Shown here: piece after piece, positions 15,948 through 23,588 of the stretch | How positions within the stretch are numbered: position 1 is the stretch's first letter | Layout of the letters: each line of letters opens with the position of its first letter | Notes under the pieces: generated by a model | The model's database searches: none | Told to the model about the DNA's origin: nothing | The model's input: only the letters and a program-made list of their open reading frames with translations | Program-made: the position numbers and the translations under genes | NCBI RefSeq assembly: GCF_000701365.1 | Contig: NZ_JNIK01000021.1 | Coordinates: 186,001-250,000 of the forward strand | Origin: Blastococcus sp. URHD0036 | GTDB lineage: Bacteria > Actinomycetota > Actinomycetes > Mycobacteriales > Geodermatophilaceae | DNA: 64,000 nt | Direction of reading: 5' to 3'

Positions 15948-16248
15948 CGGCCCCCCTCCCGGTCGGCAGCCGGCAGCGTAGGTACCCCAGGTGAACGGCC
16001 GGTGCGCGTGCGGCGCCGGACCGGGGAGCGGAGCTCGGAACCCGGTCCGGTGCCCGGCCGGGGAGTCCCCCTCCACCCGGTCGGGCGCGGCGCTGCGTCG
16101 CCGGAGGCGACGTCTCCGACGATGGTGCTCCTCCGTCGGGCCGCGCGCATCCCGGCCGCATCAGGTCGGGCCAGGGGCTCCCGGGGCAGGGCGCCGGTCT
16201 CCGGCCGACACTGGGTCCCGACGGACCAGGCGAGAGGGGGCAGTGGAC
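15948..16248. other. Divergent intergenic region, chrA to metalloprotease
   Basis: About 300 nt carrying the start signals for both genes. GAGAGGGGG at 16232-16240 serves the metalloprotease. No convincing -35/-10 pair, RNA gene or long repeat was seen. It is GC-rich and can be read as open frames in several registers, none with a credible product. Confidence 0.4.
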
Positions 16249-17217
16249 GTGACGGAGGACGGCGCGGCGGGCAGCGGCCGGGACGACCTGCCGCGCTCCC
16301 CCACGGGGCGGGTGCCGCAGTGGGTGGTCGCCGAGGCCGCGCAGCCTCCGCCCTCCGCCGCCCCGGGGCCGGTCCCCCCGGTCGCTCGGCACCGCCCGCG
16401 CCGGCAGCGGCGGCGGCCGCTCCGCGCGCTCGTGCTCGCCCTGCTGGCCCTCGCGGTGTGGGCCGTGGCCACCGGGCGCCTGGACTCGCTGACCGAGGCC
16501 CCCTCGCTGTCGGCACCCCCGGCCGCCGCGCCGACCACCCCCGCCGACCACCCGACCCCGAGCCGGGAGGCGGCCGGGGAGCCGCTGGGCACACCCGCCG
16601 CCGTGTCGGGGTCCAGCGACTCGTACCGGTTCGCCCAGACCGCCCCCGGCCAGTCGTTCATCGCCTACGACCCGTGCCGTCCGGTCCACTACGTCGTCCG
16701 CCCCGACGGCGCGCTCCCGGACGGGGACGCGCTGCTCGCCGAGGCCATCGCCCGGGTCTCGGACGCGACGGGCCTGGTCTTCGTGGCCGACGGCCCCACC
16801 GCCGAGGCGCCCACGCCGGAGCGCGCGCTGTACCAACCCGACGTCTACGGGAACCGCTGGGCGCCGGTGCTGGTGGTCTGGGCGACCGAGCAGGAGAGCC
16901 CCGGCCTGGCCGGCGACATCCTCGGCCAGGCGGGCAGCGCGGTGGTCGGTCTCGGCGACGGACCGCGGGTGCTCGTCACCGGGCAGATGGAGCTGGACGG
17001 CCCCCAGCTCACCGAGCTCCTGGAGCGGCCGGACGGCCGGGAGATCGTCCGCGGGGTCATCCAGCACGAGCTGGCCCACGTGGTCGGCCTGGACCACGTC
17101 GACGACCCGTCGCAGCTGATGTACCCGGAGACGTCCCCCGGGGTGACCGACTTCGGCACCGGCGACCTCACCGGCCTGGCCGTCCTCGGCCGCGGCCCCT
17201 GCGTGCCCGGCCTCTGA
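16249..17217 (+). CDS. Membrane-anchored matrixin-like zinc metalloprotease
   Basis: 322 residues from GTG 16249, chosen because GAGAGGGGG lies 9 nt upstream (GTG 16243 is equally in frame). A basic, Pro-rich cytoplasmic N-terminus, one membrane helix (ALVLALLALAVWAVA), a Pro/Thr linker and an extracellular domain with the extended zinc motif HELAHVVGLDHVDD followed by LMYPE, the Met-turn of metzincins. The start of the domain has YDPCRPVHYVV and the C-terminus GPCVPGL, likely a disulfide. Predicted surface protease; substrate unknown. Confidence 0.85.
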   Translation: MTEDGAAGSGRDDLPRSPTGRVPQWVVAEAAQPPPSAAPGPVPPVARHRPRRQRRRPLRALVLALLALAVWAVATGRLDSLTEAPSLSAPPAAAPTTPADHPTPSREAAGEPLGTPAAVSGSSDSYRFAQTAPGQSFIAYDPCRPVHYVVRPDGALPDGDALLAEAIARVSDATGLVFVADGPTAEAPTPERALYQPDVYGNRWAPVLVVWATEQESPGLAGDILGQAGSAVVGLGDGPRVLVTGQMELDGPQLTELLERPDGREIVRGVIQHELAHVVGLDHVDDPSQLMYPETSPGVTDFGTGDLTGLAVLGRGPCVPGL

Positions 17218-17230
17218 CCCCGCCGCGGCC

Positions 17231-17947
17231 TCAGGCCGGCACGGCCCCCGAGAACACCGCGGGGAAGCGGTACCCGTCGACGTCCACGGAGAGGGCGACC
17301 GCGCCGAGGCGGTCGGCCGGGATCACGAACGAGTAGACGGCGGTGGCCGTGGCCCCCGGGGCCAGGGTCCCGGCGAAGTCGATCGTCTCCCGGTCGTAGA
17401 GGGGGGCGGCCTGGGTCGCCGGGTCGCCGTAGGCCGCCTGGACCACCACGGCGTCCAGGACCACGGGCGCTCCCGAGGCGTTGACCAGCTCCAGCTCGAA
17501 GACCGTCTGCGGCTGGCCCGCCAGAGCGCCCGGTCCGCTGCCGGAGCTGACCTGCTGGCGGGCGGCGACCACCCGGACCGAGGCGCCGTCGGACCACGAG
17601 GCGGGGGCGGCGAAGTCCGCCGGTGCCGCCTCGATGGTGCGGGCGGCCGCGGCCACGCCCTCGCGGGCGACCACCGGCGGGGCCGGCAGCTGGGTGGCCG
17701 CGGGCGGCGGCTCGGTCGGGGTCGGGTCCTCGTCCGCGGCCGGCTCGTCCTCGTCCGGGGTCGGTGCCGCCGGGTCCGACGACGTCGTCGGGCTCGAGGA
17801 GTCCGCGGCCGCGGCGTCGTCGTCCCCCGAGCCGCGGAGGACGAGCGTGACCACGAGCGCGGCGACGAGGACCAGCACCAGGGTGGGGAGCACCCGGCGC
17901 AGCAGCAGGTCGCGGCGGCTGCGCGGGGCGGGGGCGGGAGGAGTCAC
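17231..17947 (-). CDS. Membrane-anchored protein with acidic Pro-rich stalk and beta domain
   Basis: 238 residues from GTG 17947, overlapping the stop of the LamG/PKD gene as GTGA. A basic N-terminus and one helix (LPTLVLVLVAALVVTLVL) precede a stalk of Asp, Glu, Pro and Thr (about 38-85), then a beta-rich domain with FELELVNASGAPVVLDAVVVQ and a late VYSFVIPADRLGAVALSVD, resembling DUF4352-like or Ig-like folds. Translational coupling suggests it works with, or anchors, the secreted protein encoded upstream. Function unknown. Confidence 0.78.
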   Translation of the reverse strand: MTPPAPAPRSRRDLLLRRVLPTLVLVLVAALVVTLVLRGSGDDDAAAADSSSPTTSSDPAAPTPDEDEPAADEDPTPTEPPPAATQLPAPPVVAREGVAAAARTIEAAPADFAAPASWSDGASVRVVAARQQVSSGSGPGALAGQPQTVFELELVNASGAPVVLDAVVVQAAYGDPATQAAPLYDRETIDFAGTLAPGATATAVYSFVIPADRLGAVALSVDVDGYRFPAVFSGAVPA

Positions 17948-20900
17948 GCGACCGGCCGAGCAGTGAAGGCGGTCAGCCGCACCGGCACCGCGGCGGTCGC
18001 GCTGCTGGACAGGTAGGCGGTGACGCCCACGGCGCCGGGGCCCTGCAGCGCGGCGGTGGTGTCCGTGCGGCTGACCGTCCAGGTCGCGGGCTCGGTGGTG
18101 CCGGTCCACGCCCGCGCCTCCAGCGTCGTGGTGCCCGAGCCCGAGACCCGCAGGCGCAGGGTGAGCGCCGTGCCGGGGGTGTAGGTGCCGGGCAGGGTCG
18201 CCTCCGCCCCGATCAGGGCCTCGGTGCCGCCGCTGATCCGGACGACGCCCAGCCGCACGCTGCCGTCGGCCAGGAAGCGCGCACGCAGGTCGTACTCCGA
18301 GCCCGCGCCGGTCCGGCGGCCGATCAGGTAGAGGCTGAGCCCGGACCCGGACGGCGCCGCGCCCAGCGACACCGTGGCGGTGACGTCGGCGCTGCCCTGC
18401 GAGACCGCGCCCAGGTAGGAGCCGGTGTTGTTCGCCGGCCCCACCGTCAGGGTCGCCGTCCCCGGGGCGACCGACTGGCGGGTGGCCCCGGCCGAGACGG
18501 TCCATGCCCCGCCGACGTCGGCGGTCCCGAGGCCACCGGTGGCCGTCCGGCCGAAGGCGTCGGCGGCGAACGCGGTGCCCGCCGGGGGCGGCGGCGGCGA
18601 GACGGTCACGGTGCGGGTGGTGGTCGCGGTGGCGCCGTCGTCGTCGGTGACGGTCAGCGTGACCGTGTAGGTGCCGGCCGCCGCGTAGGTGTGGGCGGCG
18701 GTGGCGCCGCTGCCCGCCGCGGTGGCATCGCCCCAGTTCCAGGAGTGGCCGGCCACCGTGCCGTCGGAGTCGCTGGACGCCGAGCCGTCGACGGTCACCG
18801 TCAGCTGCGCGGCGGTCGCGGTGAACGACGCCGTCGGCGCGGCGTTGGCCGGCGCGGCCGCCACCTGCACCGTGCGGGTGGTGGTCGCGGTGGCGCCGTC
18901 GTCGTCGGTGACGGTCAGCGTGACCGTGTAGGTGCCGGCCGCCGCGTAGGTGTGGGTGGCGGTGGCGCCGCTGCCCGCCGCGGTGCCGTCGCCCCAGTTC
19001 CAGGAGTGGCCGGCCACCGTGCCGTCGGAGTCGCTGGACGCCGAGCCGTCGACGGTCACCGCCAGCTGCGCGGCGGTCGCGGTGAACGAGGCCGTCGGGG
19101 AGGCGTTGACCGCCCCGCCCGTCGCCAGGCCGTAGTGCTGCGCCACCTGGGCCGGGGTGAGGGCGAACGGGTAGACGGCCACCTCGTCGATCGAGCCGGC
19201 GAGGTTCCCGCTGGCCGGGGCGTTCTGCCAGCCGGTCAGGGTGCCGCGGCCGAGCATCCAGTAGCCGGTGCCCAGGCGGGTGTTGGCGGTGGTCAGCGCG
19301 GAGTTCGTGGCCACCGAGGCGCCGTCGACGTAGAGCCGGGCGCCGCCGGTGCCGATCGTCGCGACGACGTGGTGCCAGGTGCCGTCGGTGACGGCCGCCG
19401 GGCTGCGGACGGCGGTGTAGGTCGTGGTCGGGGTCGCGCCGCCGCTCTGCCGGGTGACGCCGAAGGAGATCCGGCCGCCGCTGTCGACGTAGAGGCCGCG
19501 GTCGCTGACGGTGTTGGCGCCGGAGGCCGAGTCGCCGAACTGCGCGACGACCCCGCCGGCGGTCGAGGTGGTGCGGACCCACGCCTCGACGGTGAGGTCG
19601 TTCGCCGGCGGCGCGGTCACGGTCGTCGAGGTGGCCGCGATGCCCGTCGTCGTCCCGTTGGCGGTGACCGCCGGGTCACCGGCGACGGCACCGGCGGCGC
19701 CGCGGCTGATGCCGGCGCCCTCGGTGAGGGTCGTGGTGCCGACGGCGCTGTAGGCGGTGCTGCCCGTGGTCTCCCCGAGCCGCCAGTACGCCGTCGGTCC
19801 GTCGGCCCGCACCTGGTTGGCGTAGGCGCTGGTCGCCGTCGCGACGGTCACCGCGTTGCCCTGCGGGCTGGAGACCACGTTGCCGAAGGCGTCGCTGACG
19901 GTGACCCGGTAGGACGCCGAGGTGCCGGGCGCGAGCCCCGCGTCGGTGAACGTGAGCAGCGGCATGCGCCACCACTGCGAGGCGGCGGTGACCGTGTGCA
20001 CCGGGGACGTCTCGCTGTTGCGGTAGACGCGGTAGGTCAGGTCCTCGTTGTCCATGTCCCAGGACGACGGCCAGCTGACGGTGACCTCGCCGGCGGTGGT
20101 GGACGACGCGGTGGGCCGCATCTGCGCGGCGGTCAGCTCCGGGCCACGGTCGTTGGGGGCCACGGTGCTGCTGGCCATGCGGACCAGCGACTGCTGGCCG
20201 ACGCCGTTGACGGTGGTGAACTCCCCGCCCATGACCAGGTAGTCGCCGCGGCCGGTCAGCGACCACGCGGCCTGCGACTGGCCGGTGTAGGTGCCGGCGT
20301 TGAGGGTCGGGAAGAAGTTCAGCACCGTGGGCCGGGGACGACCGGTCCAGCTGGTGTAGCGCGGTGTCTTGGTGGTCGGCAGCAGCGTGCCGGTCGGCTC
20401 GATGGTGTTGGCGATGACCCGCTTCCACACCGTGGGCGACTGGTCCGGGTAGCTGCCCGACGTCTCGCAGTCGTGGGCGTGGCCGGCGGTGTAGACGACG
20501 GTGCCGGTCGAGTAGACGTCGTACGGGTCGCCGTGGCAGTCGTTCATCCACACCAGGGCGAGGGTGTTCGGGTCGAGCGCGACGGTCCCCTCGAGGTTGC
20601 CCACCTGGAAGCCGTAGACCACGACGAAGAGGTAGCGGCCGTCGGACCGGGCGTTCCAGATGCCGCCGGCGTCGCCGAAGTTGGTGACGCCGAGGGTCCA
20701 CGGGCGGAGGTCGCCGCCGGCCAGGTCGACGTTGCCCAGCGCGATCGAGGACTGGCCGTTCAGGGTGGAGAACTGCCCGGCGATGTTGATCCGGGTGCCG
20801 TCGGGGCTGAGCACGATCCCGCGGACGGTGTTGTCGGCCGACGGCGCCCAGGCGGTCAGCGCGCCGGTGCTCGCGGAGAACGCCGCCAGGCGGGTGCGGG

Positions 20901-21495
20901 TCTGCCCACCGGCGGTCGTGAAGTCGCCGCCGGCGTAGACGGTGGTCGCGGTCGCGGCGAGGGCGAGGATCGGCCGGTTGGACGTCGGCGCGAAGCCGGT
21001 CACCAGGGCGCCGGTGGCGGTGCTGAACGCCGCGACGTGGCCGCGGGCGACGCCGTCGACGGTGGTGAAGTCGCCGCCGACGTAGACCCGGGAGCCGTCG
21101 GGCGAGGCGACGATCGTGCGGCCCTGGCCGTTGAGAGTGTGGTTGAACGACGTGTTCAGCACGCCGGTGGTCAGGTCGAAGGCCAGCAGGTTGCCGCGCG
21201 GGGTCTGCGAGGTGCCCGCCGCGGCCCCCGCCGGCCGGGCCTGGGTGAAGCTGCCGGTCGCGTAGACCGTGTTCCCGACGGTCACCATCGCCCAGACGAC
21301 GCCGTTGACCTGCACGGTGGGCAGCCGGTCGGCGGCCACGGTGGTCGGGAGGCCGGGCGCCGGGGCGGTGTCGGCGCTCGCGACGGTCGGCAGGACGAGC
21401 CCGCCGAGCAGGAGCCCGAACGACAGCAGGACGCCGAGGGCCGCGGTCGCGCCCCGCCGGGGCAGGCGGGGGGCGCGGACGGGGACTGCGGTCAT
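17944..21495 (-). CDS. Large secreted protein: beta-propeller-like, FN3, LamG and two PKD domains
   Basis: 1183 residues from ATG 21495 with GGAG upstream. Signal peptide about 1-40. Residues about 55-370 hold delta-60/DUF5122-like repeats such as YVGGDFTTVDGVARGHVAAF and VYAGGDFTTAGGQTRTRLAAF. An FN3-like domain (about 470-560) with TVSWPSSWDMDNEDLTYRVY follows, then a LamG/concanavalin domain (AYWRLGETTGSTAY to GSIDEVAVYPFALTP), two near-identical PKD domains (SASSDSDGTVAGHSWNWGD) and a final jelly-roll-like domain. No sorting signal or C-terminal helix. Probably a surface or matrix carbohydrate-binding protein. Confidence 0.88.
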   Translation of the reverse strand: MTAVPVRAPRLPRRGATAALGVLLSFGLLLGGLVLPTVASADTAPAPGLPTTVAADRLPTVQVNGVVWAMVTVGNTVYATGSFTQARPAGAAAGTSQTPRGNLLAFDLTTGVLNTSFNHTLNGQGRTIVASPDGSRVYVGGDFTTVDGVARGHVAAFSTATGALVTGFAPTSNRPILALAATATTVYAGGDFTTAGGQTRTRLAAFSASTGALTAWAPSADNTVRGIVLSPDGTRINIAGQFSTLNGQSSIALGNVDLAGGDLRPWTLGVTNFGDAGGIWNARSDGRYLFVVVYGFQVGNLEGTVALDPNTLALVWMNDCHGDPYDVYSTGTVVYTAGHAHDCETSGSYPDQSPTVWKRVIANTIEPTGTLLPTTKTPRYTSWTGRPRPTVLNFFPTLNAGTYTGQSQAAWSLTGRGDYLVMGGEFTTVNGVGQQSLVRMASSTVAPNDRGPELTAAQMRPTASSTTAGEVTVSWPSSWDMDNEDLTYRVYRNSETSPVHTVTAASQWWRMPLLTFTDAGLAPGTSASYRVTVSDAFGNVVSSPQGNAVTVATATSAYANQVRADGPTAYWRLGETTGSTAYSAVGTTTLTEGAGISRGAAGAVAGDPAVTANGTTTGIAATSTTVTAPPANDLTVEAWVRTTSTAGGVVAQFGDSASGANTVSDRGLYVDSGGRISFGVTRQSGGATPTTTYTAVRSPAAVTDGTWHHVVATIGTGGARLYVDGASVATNSALTTANTRLGTGYWMLGRGTLTGWQNAPASGNLAGSIDEVAVYPFALTPAQVAQHYGLATGGAVNASPTASFTATAAQLAVTVDGSASSDSDGTVAGHSWNWGDGTAAGSGATATHTYAAAGTYTVTLTVTDDDGATATTTRTVQVAAAPANAAPTASFTATAAQLTVTVDGSASSDSDGTVAGHSWNWGDATAAGSGATAAHTYAAAGTYTVTLTVTDDDGATATTTRTVTVSPPPPPAGTAFAADAFGRTATGGLGTADVGGAWTVSAGATRQSVAPGTATLTVGPANNTGSYLGAVSQGSADVTATVSLGAAPSGSGLSLYLIGRRTGAGSEYDLRARFLADGSVRLGVVRISGGTEALIGAEATLPGTYTPGTALTLRLRVSGSGTTTLEARAWTGTTEPATWTVSRTDTTAALQGPGAVGVTAYLSSSATAAVPVRLTAFTARPVA
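18611..19106 (-). repeat. Tandem ~235-bp direct repeat encoding two PKD domains
   Basis: Copies at about 18611-18845 and 18872-19106 are offset by 261 nt (87 codons) and differ at only a few bases, for example GAT/GGT-type changes at the TAA(G/A)GSG region. The DNA identity far exceeds what protein constraint would need, pointing to recent duplication or ongoing gene conversion. Confidence 0.8.
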
Positions 21496-21716
21496 TCGCG
21501 GAACTCCGGACGTCGGGCGACAGGGCGGGCGGTGCGCACGCTCCGTCACCAGTGGGCCTCCGTCGAGGGGGGTCGACGCAGGCCACACGCGTGGAGCGGC
21601 CGCTGAACCATCGACGCAGAGTGATGGCGTGTCAACGACGCCGGCACGGTTCGGGGCGTTTTCACCCGCGGGTGCTCGTCAGGAGCCACCCGTCCCCCAG
21701 CTGTCCCACCCGCGTT

Positions 21717-21746
21717 CCCCTGATCGGGGGACGGGGCGGTCAGGGG
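21717..21746 (-). terminator. Probable rnpB terminator hairpin
   Basis: CCCCTGA (21717-21723) and TCAGGGG (21740-21746) form a 7-bp stem with a 16-nt, internally GC-rich loop, immediately past the 3' end of rnpB on the minus strand. Confidence 0.4.
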
Positions 21747-21747
21747 G

Positions 21748-22179
21748 CGACGGACGAGTCGGCCTGTACGCCGGGTTCTGTCCCCGGGCGCCTCGCGGCC
21801 TCCCGGTGTGCGGTCATCCATCTAGGCCTGCCGTTGCCGGCAGGCTCGAGCGGTCCACCCGCAGGCTCGGGCGGGCAGCCCTCGAACGCCTGCGCAGGAC
21901 TGCGGCCGGTCGCCCAGCCGCCGTCCCTCTCGACCTTGCTCCGGGTGGGGTTTACCGAGCCACACCGGTCACCCGGTGTGCGGTGGTCTCTTACACCGCC
22001 GTTTCACCCTTACCAGCCGCTCCTCCGAGGAGGGACCGCTGGCGGTCTGTTCTCTGTGGCACTGTCCCGCGGGTCACCCCGGGTCGCCGTTAACGACCAC
22101 CCTGCCCTGTGGAGCCCGGACGTTCCTCGGCGACGGGGTCTCCCCCGCCGACGCGACCGCCCAGCCGACTCGTCCGTCG
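21748..22179 (-). ncRNA. rnpB: RNase P RNA (bacterial type A)
   Basis: The minus strand starts near 22179 with ACGGACGAGTCGGCTGGGC and ends near 21748 with GGCCGACTCGTCCGT, forming the terminal P1 helix. Diagnostic conserved segments are present: GAGGAACGTCCGGGCTCCA with CAGGGCAGGGTGG (CR-I), CTGGTAAGGGTGAAACGG with GGTGTAAGAGACCACC (the CR-II/III region), GGCTCGGTAAACCCC, and TAGATGGATGACCGC with ACAGAACCCGGCGTACAG (CR-IV/V). RNase P RNA is the catalytic subunit that trims tRNA 5' ends. Length about 430 nt is normal for actinobacteria. Ends are approximate by a few nucleotides. Confidence 0.95.
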
Positions 22180-22345
22180 TACCGGGGAGTCTAGTGATCG
22201 CCGCGGACGGCGATCAGGCAGGTCGCGCACCCGCCCGCCCCGGTGCCGCGGTACGGGCGTGGGTGCCGCGCTGCAGCCAGGCACCGGCCCACACACGGCG
22301 GCGGTCGGCGACCGCACCGCCGCAGCCGAGGCCGGACCCGGCGCG

Positions 22346-23074
22346 TCAGCCGGCGAAGAGGGCGAACCCCGCGTACCGGCGGCCGTCCTCACCGAGGGGC
22401 GCCGACCGCTCCACGACGCTGCGCGCCTGCGCCTCCACCGGCTCGTCGGACAGCGCGGCCAGGTAGCGGCGGTGCTCGCTGAGCGAGGCGACCGCCGGTT
22501 CGATGCCGTCGGTGACGTCGACGGCGTGGGTGACCCCGGTCGGCGTCGTGACGGCGATCCAGCGCACCCCGCGCCACGGCTCGGGATCGGCGAGCTCGGC
22601 GAAGATCCACTCGTTCGCCGCGTCGCCGACCGCGTCGACGGCGCACCGGCCCAGCGCCCGGTGGTCGGCGCTGTTCCAGTAGGCGGGGGCCACACCCGGC
22701 GGCGTCCACGTCTCGCCCCAGTGCATGGTCACCACCAGCTCGGGACGGTGCCGGCGGATCGCCGCGGCCAGCGAGCGGCGCAGCTCCAGGCCCTCGGTCA
22801 GCCGGCCGTCGGGATGGCCCAGGAAGTCGACGACCGCGACACCCACGGCGGCGGCGGCGCGGCGCTGCTCCTCCTCGCGGGCCGGCCCGGCCACCTCCGG
22901 CGGGCACCCGGCGATGCCGGCCTCGCCGCTGGTCGCCAGGACGTAACGGACCTCGCGCCCGGCCGCCGTCCAGACCGCGACGGCGGCCGCGCAGCCGTAC
23001 TCGATGTCGTCGGGATGGGCCACGACGACGAGGGCCCGCTGCCAGTCGTCGGGAAGCGGCTCGGGAGAGGTCAT
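22346..23074 (-). CDS. PIG-L family zinc deacetylase
   Basis: 242 residues from ATG 23074. The zinc-binding motif AHPDD is at about 19-23 in LVVVAHPDDIEYG, with a later conserved His in YWNSADHRALGR. Family members remove N-acetyl groups from GlcNAc-type substrates, including the mycothiol biosynthesis enzyme MshB and mycothiol S-conjugate amidase Mca. The overall length is shorter than MshB/Mca (about 290-300), so it is more likely a generic LmbE-like deacetylase. The next gene on the strand, a DoxX-like protein, lies upstream by 19 nt and may share the transcript. Confidence 0.87.
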   Translation of the reverse strand: MTSPEPLPDDWQRALVVVAHPDDIEYGCAAAVAVWTAAGREVRYVLATSGEAGIAGCPPEVAGPAREEEQRRAAAAVGVAVVDFLGHPDGRLTEGLELRRSLAAAIRRHRPELVVTMHWGETWTPPGVAPAYWNSADHRALGRCAVDAVGDAANEWIFAELADPEPWRGVRWIAVTTPTGVTHAVDVTDGIEPAVASLSEHRRYLAALSDEPVEAQARSVVERSAPLGEDGRRYAGFALFAG

Positions 23075-23093
23075 GCCCCGGCATCCTGCCCGG

Positions 23094-23453
23094 TCAGCGG
23101 CCGCGCGCCACCCTCAGCGCGATGCCGATCATCGGCACCTGCAGCGGCAGCCGCAGCGCTGCGACGGTCAGCGGCAGGGGCGCACGCGGGACCACACGGA
23201 ACGTGTGCAAGTGCGCGGGGACGAACGCCGCGAGCAGCCCGGCGGCCGCCCAGCCCCCGGCCCGGCGGGTGGCCGGCACCGCCATCAGCGCCGCCGTACC
23301 GATCTCGGCGACCCCGCTGGCGAGCACCCACCGCCGGGCCTCGCCCAGCTCCGGCGGCACCAGCCACTCGTACGTCTTCGGACGGACGAGGTGGATCACC
23401 CCGGACCCGCCCAGCGCGGCCGCCAGCACCTTCGCCCTGCCAGGGAGTCCCAT
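23094..23453 (-). CDS. DoxX-like small membrane protein
   Basis: 119 residues from ATG 23453, with four predicted helices. The N-terminal pattern SGVIHLVRPKTYEWLVPPEL and the following helix LASGVAEIGTAALM match the DoxX/COG4270 group. No catalytic residues are known for this family; proposed roles are in membrane redox or stress responses. Divergent from the GGDEF-EAL gene. Confidence 0.75.
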   Translation of the reverse strand: MGLPGRAKVLAAALGGSGVIHLVRPKTYEWLVPPELGEARRWVLASGVAEIGTAALMAVPATRRAGGWAAAGLLAAFVPAHLHTFRVVPRAPLPLTVAALRLPLQVPMIGIALRVARGR

Positions 23454-23588
23454 GCCGCCACCGTAGGGGCACGGCCGGCGACCGGCCGGTCCGTCACCGT
23501 GGTTCCGGAACCCGTCGTATCACCCGCAGGGGGGACGCGGCAGTGTGCAACGGTCCACACCGGGCACCGTCGCGCCGATCACCAGGCC

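Noticed and set aside
17207-17239. Terminator between the metalloprotease and the stalk protein gene
   Set aside because: CCGGCCT/AGGCCGG arms exist but the stem is 7 bp with a 19-nt loop; too weak to list as a feature.
18691-21606. 971-codon plus-strand frame opposite the LamG/PKD gene
   Set aside because: Product is a repetitive Gly/Arg/Ala string without signal, domain or ribosome site; the minus-strand protein has clear domains.
21496-21747. Extra gene between rnpB and the LamG/PKD gene
   Set aside because: Short frames only, without ribosome site or conserved sequence; the region is best read as promoter plus rnpB 3' flank.
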